Part shown: one piece after another, positions 33,257 through 43,127 of the stretch
Layout: each line of letters opens with the position of its first letter
Numbering within the stretch: position 1 is the stretch's first letter
DNA from: Xestospongia bergquistia
Lineage: Eukaryota; Porifera; Demospongiae; Haplosclerida; Petrosiidae
Reading direction: 5' to 3'
NCBI GenBank assembly: GCA_963965975.1
Contig: OZ014423.1
Coordinates: forward strand, 372,001-436,000
DNA length: 64,000 nucleotides
Translations under genes and position numbers: made by a program
Notes under the pieces: model-generated
What the model was told of the DNA's origin: nothing
The model's input: only the letters and a program-made list of their open reading frames with translations
Databases searched by the model: none

Positions 33257-34103
33257 ATGGCACTCTTAGTCCGATATTTAGGTAAAATACCCTATTGCTC
33301 CGCCCTCTCTTTACAGACTGAACTTGTGACCAAGTACAAGTTACAAGATCAATATTATGTAAGCTACAATGTGAAAGGTGTTCTGAGAACTATATAACTA
33401 GTACAGACTGGAGAAATCATACTCTGTGAACATGATCCACCAGTCTACACATACGGTTTACGACAACAAGACTTTCAAGAAGATGCTAAAATATTGAGAG
33501 CATTAGGTGCCGATGTTGTCAAGGTAACAAGCTCCTCTGTATTATTTAATTATAGTCTTAAAACTTCCCAGACTCGTCGAGGTGGTTTGACGACTTTTCA
33601 TGGATTGGGTCAACTTGTATGCTATCCAATTCTTAATCTCCACAAAGCAAAAGTATGTATGTAATTAGACATGTAATATCTCATGTATCATTTCAGGTTG
33701 GTGTTCGTCAATATGTCCATTGTCTAGAGGAGGCTGTCATTAAAACATGTAATCATTTTAATGTTGTGGCAGCAACTACTCAAAATGTGGGTGTGTGGGT
33801 TAATGATGAGAAAATTTGTGCTATTGGTGTTCAAGTCAGTAGGGGTGTGGCTTATCATGGACTTGCTCTGAACTGTTCTACAGATCTTAGTTGGTTTGAT
33901 CACATTGTTCCATGTGGTATCGAGGGTAAGAGGGTAACATCCTTTTCCCAGTTACTAGGTCGAACAGGTAACTAGATAAAGATAAAGTTTTAAAATGTTT
34001 ATTTTAATTTTCAGTTACAGTATCAGAAGTTGCACCAATTTTAATATCATCATTATCTGCAGAACTTCAACTACCACTTGTGATCATGGCAACGAACAAA
34101 TAA
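33257..34103 (+). CDS. LIPT2: Lipoyl(octanoyl) transferase, LIPT2/LipB type
   Basis: This mitochondrial enzyme moves octanoyl from ACP to the H protein or E2 domains, the first step of lipoate synthesis. The start at 33257 reads MALLVRYLGKIPYCSALSLQ; a 48-bp intron after DQYY leads into TGEIILCEHDPPVYTYGLR. Next come RRGGLTTFHGLGQLVCYPIL (substrate pocket), GVWVNDEKICAIGVQ (catalytic Lys) and LALNCSTDLSWFDHIVPCGI (catalytic Cys in PCG). The C-terminus is LQLPLVIMATNK. Four or more exons, total about 230 residues, the normal length. A cleavable mitochondrial leader is not obvious. It ends 135 bp from the convergent TAF1B stop. Confidence 0.95.
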
Positions 34104-34238
34104 CAGATCATTTGTACAATGACCAGTACTGCCAAGATAGAAGAATATTAACAGTATACATCGTTGTTATATTATTGTTGAGAACGAACAAAGTTAAAGA
34201 GAGACATAACAGAATAAGGGAAATTATAAACATTTGTT

Positions 34239-36501
34239 TTACACTTCATAATTTTTATCATTATCATAGTTTGTGGATTGTCTAACCATCTGTATAACAC
34301 TTGACACATTATCTATATCCTTTGCTAAATGTTGTTCTGTCAAATTTAATAATTTAAGTAGACATTTACAAGGGACATTGATAACTTCAACAGCAAATGT
34401 CAAGAGAAACTGTTGTGAACTAGGTAAGTTCAATTTGTTAATGGGGACATTATAATAGGTAGTGAGAGTTGGTATAGGACAGTATTGTTCACAGGCTCTT
34501 CCGAGTCCTGGAAGACTCAAATCTAATGGTATCCAGCGTGGGACAATATTGTTGTTAGTAATAGTTTTGACTTGATCTCCTATTAATACAAAGAGTGGGC
34601 GTTGTTTTTGTTTAGTGTTAATTTTTCTTTGTTGTCTTTTTCTCTTGGCATATACAGAAAAAATGGCATTAATTGGCAAACTCCAGTCACCTTTCTGGTT
34701 CTCTAGGTCTGGACGTGTCAACGACAAAGTTTGTGCAGTATAACTATCAAAACATTTCTGGCGCAGAAAATCCAAATAATTAGAGGTGTCATCTAGTTGG
34801 GGGATGTCCCTAGCAACCAAGAAAAGTAAAAGATGTATTAAATTTATACTTACTTTAGTGAGAGTTCTATAGAAGTTTGCAAATTATTGTATTTCTTTCT
34901 TGTCACCATGGTAACCCAATCTTCCCAAACGTAAGTGGAATTTGTCCTATCTATTTTCATCTGGTCAATATGATAAGATGATTGCTGCCTAAATTAATAA
35001 ACATCAGGAAAGATACTATTAATGTTATTACATCTCTTCTTACATTTCATAATTGTCATCTAAACGATAGATCAATTTTAATAGAATAATAAGAGCCACA
35101 GTTACTGAGAGATCTAAATAAATATTATCAGAAGAAGGTTGTTCTAGCACTGCAGTTAGAGATACTGACTGACAGAGATATAATAGACGATAGAGTGGAG
35201 TCTTTAAACTAGCTGACAAAATATCAGTAAAATCATAAAATTACGATGAGTACTACTGACATGGAAGATAGAATTTTTCAAGGAGACACTTTATAATAAT
35301 TGATTGATCCAATGGCAAAGCCGGTAGGCCAATGTTACCTTTCAACTGAACCAGCATTCTTCCCATGTCAGCAGATGTCACAGGTGACTACCAATAAATG
35401 ATACTTATAATCACATTATATAACAGTATTCTATTTGTACATTTTTATCATATATTCGGTCAATTTGATGCTTCCATAGTTTCCTGGACATAGCTTGTGG
35501 TATGTGTTGGTGCCAGCTGTAAAATGGAATATCATCTGACAATAGCATCCTATAATGAAATAAAAATCAACACACATTTAATAAAATGGATCCATTCCTT
35601 ACCTCAAAAAATCAGAAAGTAATACAAACTGTCCGGAATATAACAGACCCACATATAGGAGTCCTACCAAAACCCTCTTAGAGACATAGGCACGTTTATG
35701 GTTTACGTGGGCCACCTCTTTATACACTGCTTCAGCCATTTTAGCTTTATCCTGTGTGTACATTATCAAGGAGTCAGTCTCTTCCCATTCTTTATCTTCT
35801 TCCTCATCCTCCTCAAGTTGTCTTTTCTTGCTTGAATTCCAATACTCTAATGGCTTCATTGATCGATTATTTTGTCTCCATAACTTTATGATTTTGAAAT
35901 TACTCATACTTTGACAGAGACGATGACTAGACAGTTCCATAGTGTCAACACGGTTGAATTGCTGTAGTTGATATCGGAATACAAAATCTAGATATAGAAA
36001 CCAGACTAATTTGCATGACTCCTAGAGATAGGTATATGGATATTGTTACATGGCTGACATTTGATTACCTTGATTGCAAGGTCAAACCCCTTCTTAATGA
36101 GATGATTTATGAAGATACGATAAAGAATTTGCCAACATTCATGAAGACTTTCAGTACATTCCGCAGTCTCTATTAATGTATCTGCTTTTCTCTTCCTTCC
36201 TATAGTAAGAAATATTCAACCATCATTAACACGACTACCAAATCAGTCACATGACAAGCACATGATTTAATGTATACCCTTTTTAGTACGAATTTTTTGC
36301 TGAACAGTTGCAGCATCTGGCTCTTCTATGATCTCTTCTCGTTGATGCTGTATAAATAAGTATTATAATGTGACATTCTTTGATAGGGTGATAGTATGTA
36401 ATTAAAATCACTTGTGACTGAGTTCCACATTCCACGCAGTAATAGTGTCCATCGATATTCTCATACCCTTCGCTGCCACAGACGGGGCAAACTTCATCCA
36501 T
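34239..36501 (-). CDS. TAF1B: TAF1B, RNA polymerase I selectivity factor subunit
   Basis: TAF1B (RRN7 family) is the TFIIB-like subunit of SL1/TIF-IB for rRNA gene transcription in the nucleolus. The N-terminus is the zinc ribbon: MDEVCPVCGSEGYENIDGHY then YCVECGTQSQ, four cysteines in CxxC pairs. The start at 36501 places the first cysteine at residue 5; an in-frame Met eleven codons upstream (36534) is the alternative. Downstream is the helical linker and cyclin-fold region (ESLHECWQILYRIFINHLIK, RAYVSKRVLVGLLYVGLLY, FLRMLLSDDIPFYSWHQHIP), then a weaker C-terminal cyclin fold, ending NDKNYEV. About ten exons. It is head to head with the CCDC152-like gene. Confidence 0.9.
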
Positions 36502-36547
36502 CTTTCTTTCCAACACGTGGTCAACAAGCGGCAAATTTAAATACGGG

Positions 36548-36615
36548 AGTAAACGGAAACATTCTTAAATTTATACAGAAATGATATGGGTGAAAAACAG
36601 TAAAGTCCGTATACT
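36548..36615. promoter_or_regulatory. Inverted-repeat two-way promoter element, copy A (TAF1B/CCDC152-like)
   Basis: The left arm is AGTAAACGGA (36548-36557), the right arm TCCGTATACT (36606-36615); they are reverse complements except for one base. Arm starts are 58 bp apart. The core includes CATTCTTAAATTTATA and GAAA. It sits between the two start codons, so each gene has TCCGTATACT (or a one-base variant) reading toward it, 20 bp before the CCDC152-like ATG and 46 bp before the TAF1B ATG. Length and layout equal copy B at 40280. Confidence 0.7.
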
Positions 36616-36635
36616 ATAATCTAGCAGCAGGGAGC

Positions 36636-37614
36636 ATGGAAGCATGTTCAGAGGTGAAGACGGATTTAGACTTACTTATAGATGATTTTCAGGCATGGCA
36701 AAAGGTTACTGATTGCACGAAAATCCTAAAATTATCATGTTTTGTTCACAGATAACAGCAGACCTTTATAGCGATAACAAAGATTTAAGAACTCAACTCT
36801 ACTATCTTCAGAAGCAATGCCAACTGTATAAAGAATCAGAAAAGTTATTCACTACAAGTAACATACAGCACATTTGTATATGACCACCAAATACTGTTCA
36901 CAGATAATGCAGAATTACGTGAAACAATTGACAATCTACAGAGTATCCTTCTCAAACGATGTGATTTGGAGAGTGAAAACAGCCGACTCAAAGAACAACT
37001 TGATCTGCTACATTTAGAAATGTATCACTTAGAGGAACAACATCGTCAGCAAATGACAGAAGCAATGGAAAACCTTCAAGCTATTCAACAAGCTCATAAG
37101 AAAGATCTTATTCAAGTCCACGAATCTGTTAATTATCAAAGTAAAGATATAACAAATTTCTATTTTTATCTTACATGTTTTAAGTGAGAAAGGAGATAGA
37201 TTCATTACAGAAGACAGTTCAAGACAAAGCTGGAGAAATACAGCAACTTCAGAAACAATTAGCTGAAGTTGAAAGAGACAAACACACGGAAATAGTTAAA
37301 CTTCGTCTTGAAGTTAGTTGTTCTTGTGTCTTCCTTTTGCTGGCAATGATCTCTTTATTTATTTTGAAGTATGATGCAAAATTACTCAAATTACAAAAAC
37401 AGAACACAAGATCACAAGCACAGCCATCCACCTCCTCTATGAACAGTGATATCTTTCGAAGGGTATGTATAAGTTGAGTACAATTTAGTTCAAATCAATA
37501 TAGAAATTACAAGCAGCCAAAGCTGATTATGAAAGAGAAATTTCCAGCCTCAGAAAGAGAGTGGCTGAACTGGAAAAACAAGTTCAAACTAGCACTAAAC
37601 GCAGGAAAATGTGA
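36636..37614 (+). CDS. CCDC152: CCDC152-like coiled-coil protein
   Basis: A small, almost wholly coiled-coil protein of about 250 residues from about seven exons. It starts MEACSEVKTDLDLLIDDFQ and ends STKRRKM. Heptad-rich segments cover nearly all of it (ADLYSDNKDLRTQLYYLQKQ, LESENSRLKEQLDLLHLEMY). The order resembles vertebrate CCDC152: an N-terminal LDxLIxDF-type motif, a KHTEIVKLRLE segment leading into YDAKLLKLQ, an IFRRKLQ motif, and a basic end (RRKM here, RRRF-like there). Those short matches in order make the call reasonable, but coiled coils align easily by chance. Function is not known. No signal or membrane segment. Confidence 0.68.
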
Positions 37615-38131
37615 CATCAATTGTTTAGTACATGCAGTATCATTTATTAATTGCAATGAGTATAATATGAGGCGAGTATCATATAATAGTAAGTAATATA
37701 TTCATCCATCACTTTTAGTGATTTATGCTAAGAATATCAGTCATAAAGTAACATCATAAAAACTATTACAACTCAATAGCAATTGCTCAATAACAGTATT
37801 TACATCAGAAATTTCTATGTCATGTAGATATTTACATATAAACATAGCTACCGCCTTAATAGAAATTTAATAATCCATATAGTAAAACATGCTTTAACAA
37901 GCTCTTCCAATGATGCCTTTAACAATTTAAACTAATGACTCTGAAACTATACCTATGATATATTACTGAAGTCATTATGGACTGTATATTGCTTTCATTA
38001 ACACTGATACAAGTTCCCTTGGGAGTAGCAGGAGATGAGAGTGAACACACCGGTTACATCATATACTAATAAGCACACCTGTTGTTAATAACTGTGTGTT
38101 CAATTTATAAGAGAAAATACAACAACTAACA
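37615..38131. other. Intergenic, CCDC152-like 3' flank to membrane-protein gene
   Basis: About 517 bp, AT-rich; nothing recognisable. It must contain the CCDC152-like 3' end and the promoter of the next gene. Confidence 0.6.
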
Positions 38132-38935
38132 GTGGTAGTTTCAATGATGCCTTCACAAGAAATGGAGCTCGATTGTTACTGGCCAATTGTCCCTTATCTA
38201 AGTCTATGTACAGTCTACATCCTCTTCAATATGTGCTCATATCGTGAAAAGAGAAACTCTATTAAAAAATTTGTATTCAATTTGGCTCCACTTGTTATGC
38301 TGCTGTGCTGGATTCAAGTGTCAAAATATCGCTTGCAAGATTTTCAAGAAGAAACTTGGACCTCTTCAGAAATAAAAGAATTACAGGTCAGAGTAAAAGA
38401 GCATCGAAATGTTTTCTACATACTGCTACTCATTACAATAGCTAGGGCAGTAACACTGGTAAGAGTAACCCTCTTGATTGAGCTAGCATGGATTTGTTGT
38501 ATTGGTATGCTCATAAAGATAGAACTTAACCACTTGAAATATTTTGATGTGACCTCTTTTGTTTGGATGGTGGCTATAGTTATAACTCTGTTCACTTTAT
38601 GCATGAATACATGGATACTCGCACAGTGGCAAGAAGAGGACGAGTTGAGCGAAAGAGAAGATGGATTTCAGTACCAGACTGTGGTTTCTGGAGGTCTCAT
38701 TCTTGGAGGACTTTCAGTTATTTTGGGCCTAAATATTATTCAAGTATTGAGTGCACCTGGAAAAGACACGATATTAAATGAAGCATTTGCTTTGTTGCTT
38801 TATGCATCTACAGTACTTCATCTTGTCATGAAACATTGCTGTCCTATCTTGAAGATATGCTCTCACAACATTTGTTTTATTTTGTCTCAATCAGCATATC
38901 TCTCTTTGGTATTATTGGTTGTATGCAAAGATTAA
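38132..38935 (+). CDS. Unrecognised eight-helix membrane protein, single exon
   Basis: An uninterrupted 267-codon frame, unusual among intron-rich neighbours. I do not recognise the family. About eight hydrophobic segments can be seen: near residues 17-36, 47-63, 93-110, 111-129, 140-164, 184-208, 217-234 and 245-264. Charged loops follow the second (KYRLQDFQEETWTSSEIKEL) and the fifth helix (AQWQEEDELSEREDG). There is no signal peptide beyond the first helix and no obvious catalytic motif; a short lysine/aspartate tail (VCKD) ends it. It could be a taxon-specific transporter- or receptor-like protein, or a retrocopy that lost introns. It ends 113 bp from the convergent BCCIP stop. Confidence 0.75.
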   Translation: MVVSMMPSQEMELDCYWPIVPYLSLCTVYILFNMCSYREKRNSIKKFVFNLAPLVMLLCWIQVSKYRLQDFQEETWTSSEIKELQVRVKEHRNVFYILLLITIARAVTLVRVTLLIELAWICCIGMLIKIELNHLKYFDVTSFVWMVAIVITLFTLCMNTWILAQWQEEDELSEREDGFQYQTVVSGGLILGGLSVILGLNIIQVLSAPGKDTILNEAFALLLYASTVLHLVMKHCCPILKICSHNICFILSQSAYLSLVLLVVCKD

Positions 38936-39048
38936 GAACACATTAGTTATAATATATGCGTGTGTTGTGTAGTGATGGATTACATATATATATATATATG
39001 AGTGTTTTAACTTTCTAAAAAACAAATTTTCTGAGGTTAGATAAATTA

Positions 39049-40254
39049 TTATTGGCTAGTTCTAAACTCATCCACTAATCTTGTGATAACTTGAGAGAAA
39101 GCTTCATCAGTGAGTATAAACACTGAACGATAAGGTGTCATACTCTCGTCTTCAAATCCCCACCTTCCACTCTGAACTGTGTCACTTTCGTTACTTACAG
39201 AATAACTAAACTTGAAAATACACTCCTATATATAAATCTTATATATTGTTCTTTGACTAAATTATGCTCTACCTTTTGTAAGCATTCCATTTCGTAGAAA
39301 TCATAAACTAATTCAGCTGATCTAGAATTTTTTTGCTGTCTTACTGGTCTTTTTCTCTTCTTAGTCAGAGGTTTTGGTAAAGGAACCAAGTGAGAGCGAG
39401 TTATAAACAAATAGTGTGTGGGTGTTAGTTTACTCTGACAAGAAAATAAATTAAACACCTTAAAAATAAACACTTTACTTGTTTTTTTAGTTCTTCACTA
39501 CAATAACAAAAATACACATCAAAATAATAGTTGTATCATGTTTAACAATAACTTACATGAGACAATTTAATAAAGGAGGCCCTATATCAGCTGGAATATT
39601 TAGGAAACGTTCATGTAAAACCACACCCACAACATTATCAGTGCTAGTTAGAATTTTGTGTAACTGCTTATGAGCATCAAGTTCACTGTGTTCTTGACAT
39701 TTCAGTAACAAGTAATCAGTGAGCTGAGAGATAAACTTACGTTCTTCCTATCCAAGAGACTTTTAATTATAAAGAGAGATTATTGCCTCTCTAACCTTCA
39801 TAAGTAAAGCTGTAGTAATCCCTAGTACCTCCTCCTCCTCAGTCCCTTCATTTTTGTCATCGTTGTTGTCATCAAAGATCTATAAATAGTAACAAATCTA
39901 TAAATAATTTTGTTGACAAATTACTTTTATTACACTGCCAATATGAGATTGTTGAATGATGCATTCTGTCATATCAGAGAGATCAATAGGTGCTTTTAAG
40001 AATAACTACTGAAAAATACATGTTACTAGAACATTTTAATCTTTCAATTTAGAACCTGTCGCAACAATCTTCTTATGCCATGATAATCCTTGTCTGAGAT
40101 TGCTCTAGCATCAAAGTTAACCTGAATCTCCTGAAGAAAAATCAGCAGATTTAATATAAATTTAAAGACTTACTAAATCTGATTCCACATGGCTGCTCTC
40201 ATCACTTGAGCTTCCTGAACTTTCACTGACATCTAGTTTGGGCTTCTTGCTCAT
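39049..40254 (-). CDS. BCCIP: BCCIP/BCP1 family protein
   Basis: BCCIP binds BRCA2 and p21 in vertebrates, and its yeast relative Bcp1 serves nuclear export and as chaperone of ribosomal protein uL14. The start at 40254 gives MSKKPKLDVSESSGSSSDES, an acidic serine-rich leader with a basic cluster. The conserved core then reads VNFDARAISDKDYHGIRRLL, VLKAPIDLSDMTECIIQQ and GSVIKIFDDNNDD. Later segments are VLGITTALLMKERKFISQL, HERFLNIPADIGPPLLNCL, HYLFITRSHLVP and YDFYEMECLQKECIFKFSYS. The end is EFRTSQ. About eight exons and near the normal 300 residues. It is head to head with PIGY. Confidence 0.9.
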
Positions 40255-40279
40255 ATTGGACCACGTGGGCAAATACGAC

Positions 40280-40347
40280 AGTATACGGAATCATTCTAAA
40301 ATTTGTATAGAAAAGTGAATGAGGAAATAAAATCAACTCCGTATACT
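40280..40347. promoter_or_regulatory. Inverted-repeat two-way promoter element, copy B (BCCIP/PIGY)
   Basis: The left arm AGTATACGGA (40280-40289) and right arm TCCGTATACT (40338-40347) are perfect reverse complements, with arm starts 58 bp apart as in copy A. The core has CATTCTAAAATTTGTATAG. By eye 51 of 68 positions match copy A with no gap. It lies 25 bp before the BCCIP ATG and 47 bp before the PIGY ATG. Confidence 0.75.
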
Positions 40348-40394
40348 AGCGACTAATAATTGCTTCTAATTGACGTAAAATTAAAGTCCAAAAC

Positions 40395-40662
40395 ATGGTA
40401 CCCTCAGTTGGTTATGTAATTTTAATTAGTGTATTAATGTTCACTGGTGTATGTATGTGGTGTCTATCTAGATGTTGGTCAGTCAGTGATGAGGTAAGAT
40501 GCTTATATAATCCTCAAATTTATTTATTTATTTCAAATTCATTAGGATGCCTTTGCACCTGGACAATGTTATTACGGTATGTTACTATCTCTCTCAGTAC
40601 CTCTACTAATCTATTACTTCGTACTAAACTGGTTGAGTTACAAGTTATTTAAACACAATTAA
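40395..40662 (+). CDS. PIGY: PIGY, small subunit of GPI-GlcNAc transferase
   Basis: Two exons (40395-40493 and 40546-40662) join to a 71-residue protein, the same length as human PIGY. Two hydrophobic segments are present (VGYVILISVLMFTGVCMWCL; LLSLSVPLLIYYFVLNWL) with a short lumenal loop containing DAFAPGQCYYG. It ends LSYKLFKHN, close to the family C-terminus (GxKLFRHN). PIGY binds PIGA in the ER complex that makes GlcNAc-PI, the first step of GPI anchors. Unlike the mammalian gene, no PREY/PYURF-like frame precedes it in the visible transcript, and the coding region is spliced. Poly(A) signal AATAAA at 40690-40695. Confidence 0.87.
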
Positions 40663-41194
40663 ACTACAATGATTTGTGTTAACAAATTTAATAAAGAAAG
40701 GCGTGTTGTCATGTGATGCTCAGTGTGTAATATAGTAACTTAGTTCAAAGCAAAGTAGTTATATCACATTTACTTTTGTGTATATATATTATATGATACT
40801 GTTTGCTGATGGGACAAGAAATTATACATACTCGTTATATCCACTTGAAGCTTGACTTCTTTGTGAAGAAAATTGGCTTCTTGTTTGGTAGCCTCAAGCT
40901 TTGACCTGTTAGCATTCTTCATGATAACAAGTTCTACGTGGTCCTGTGTGAAGTGGTAACAGTACCACTAAGTCAAAAGAAGTAGCTACCTTTCACCATT
41001 TTGAGATTCCTTCACACAACATAACAATTTTGAATGATATACAATAATGTATGCATATCTGTAATTGACACACAATCTTCTTCCTTTTGTCTTGACTCAA
41101 TACAATAAAAGATCTATGTATTGTGTGATATATCACAGTTTTTAAAGAGTTCTCGTCGATTTAGTTTCTTTGCTTGAGTTTCACGAAGCCAAGA
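40663..41194. other. Interval between PIGY and Glass-type gene 1
   Basis: About 530 bp that hold the PIGY 3' end and the promoter/5' UTR of the zinc-finger gene. No RNA gene or further frame was found. Confidence 0.6.
40690..40695 (+). terminator. Poly(A) signal of PIGY
   Basis: AATAAA 27 bp beyond the PIGY stop, the right distance and strand for 3' end formation. Confidence 0.55.
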
Positions 41195-42400
41195 ATGAGT
41201 ACACCAATAGCTGCCACTGTCTTTACAAGTGCTACTCCTGGAATGGCTCCCGGGAATCTATCAAGTTGTTCATCTGCTGCAGTGCAACTGCCTTGCTCCC
41301 CGGCAACAAGAGAAGGTCATCCGCACCAATTCTCTGGACAGCAATATAGGACATATACGTATTATTCTTCTGTTCCTGTTGAGCAAACTGCTTCTCCAAA
41401 ATATAATGGATTTTCATTGCCCACTCCACCTCTATCCAGCTCTCTGCAACATTTTAAGTAAGATGGTTTTATTTTATTGTCATTTATTATGATTTATTTT
41501 TTTATTTCTTTTTGTAGAAATCATTTCTTTCCTGTAGCCCAGCCAATTCCCACATTTTCACTTCAGCAAGATAAGGTAACAATGAACACGTCTCCAGATA
41601 CCAGGACAGCTACTACAATTCTTCAACTACATGAACCAGTCTTGCGTCAAATTGCCATCAAATCTGATCTTCCATCTATAAAGACAATAGCTCCAGCTAA
41701 CCAAAGTCCTCCTCAAGCACAAATACCTGGCATAGACTCTCCAACGGAACCTCCACCTATCAGCTCTTCCTTTAGCAACATTAGCAGCAACTTGACCTCA
41801 CCCACACAACCCATTTACCACTCAGCACACGGTAATGTTCAGACCCCTTATACTTCTCATTTTTCCCAGACCCCTTCTCATCCATGCTGGCACCCCACTT
41901 GGCCATATATACCACTTCACAGCAGTCACGACCTCAGGAGCAATTCGTGTCATATCTGTGGTAAGACTTATGCTCGTATATCTACTCTACGTTCTCACCT
42001 AAAGTCTCATAGTGGCGAGAAACCCTATCAGTGTTCAATATGTCAGAAATCCTTTACACAAGCAGCCAATCTGACAGCACATCTCCGAACACACAGTGGT
42101 GAGAAACCCTTCAAATGCCCTGTATGTCATCGGGGTTTCTCACAGTCCTCATCAGTGACAACACACATGAGGACACACTCTGGAGATCGCCCTTACAAAT
42201 GTAGCGTATGTGGCAAAGGATTTGCTGACAGCTCTACGCTAACCAAGCACTATCGCACTCACACAGGTGAGAAACCATACCAATGTAAAATATGCGAAGC
42301 TCGGTTCTCACAATCTGGGAATCTGAATCGTCACATGCGAACTCATCGACATCATTTTCCTCCTGGTATTGATGGCAGTAGTAATCTGTTAACATGTTAA
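41195..42400 (+). CDS. Glass-type five-finger C2H2 transcription factor, gene 1
   Basis: Two exons (41195-41457, 41518-42400), about 380 residues. The N-terminal 240 residues are Ser/Thr/Pro-rich and unordered. Five tandem C2H2 fingers follow, from [20 protein letters not shown] onward, then [48 protein letters not shown] and [16 protein letters not shown], joined by SGEKPY/F linkers. The finger order [32 protein letters not shown] is that of Drosophila Glass and its animal relatives. Glass drives photoreceptor development in flies; the role here is unknown. It is tail to tail with a second such gene 727 bp away. The first Met with good protein context is 41195. Confidence 0.94.
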
Positions 42401-43127
42401 GAATAATAGAAACACTTGTATTGTGAGGATGGAGTCAGTTTGGCTGTGACCTTTGTACTTCAAATTAGAAATGTATTTTTGTTATGTGTTGTATTATCAG
42501 CACACAATTATAGTAATTAATAGTACTTATTTTTAATTTAAAAGATTTTTTGTCAGTTTTCTTTTTCTGTGTATTTCGAATATTATTTATTTAAATGAAT
42601 CTCAAAATATTATATTAATGCCAAAAACTACCCAAAAATAATAAAAAATAACTAATAAAATAGTTGAAAAATGTAGGTGTGTCCTTTGTCATGATGTTGT
42701 GAATAATAATAATAATAAAAACAATTATTATAATATACTTTGTTATGTATATTGGACTGATTAGAATGGAAAGAAAATATTAGTGATAATAATATAATAA
42801 ATGTAATAATTATTATTATAATAGATCAGTATTTAATTAAATGAAATTCCATAATAATGATAATAATAATATTACATGAGTGATGAAACAGATTATGATA
42901 AATAACTAAACAGGGTAAAGATATTTTAAAAAGAATGGTGGTTTTAAACATAAAAAATGAGTTACCAATTGCTTGAGAGAGATAGAAATAGAGAGTGAGC
43001 GAGTGAGAGATTCATGTATTGGTTGACCTGCTTGTTGATGGACATGGATTATTGATGATATGTGTGATTGAGTCGAAATGATGATGATGATGATGATGAT
43101 GATGAACTGAATCACTGATGATGCTGT
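42401..43127. other. Convergent spacer between the two Glass-type genes
   Basis: AT-rich 3' flanks with AATAAT runs (42700-42870) and a GAT trinucleotide repeat at about 43077-43103. No gene. Confidence 0.75.

Noticed and set aside
38132-38935. TMEM86/YhhN-like lysoplasmalogenase identity for the membrane protein
   Set aside because: Helix number is similar but I could not find the conserved acidic and tyrosine-glutamine positions, so no name is given.
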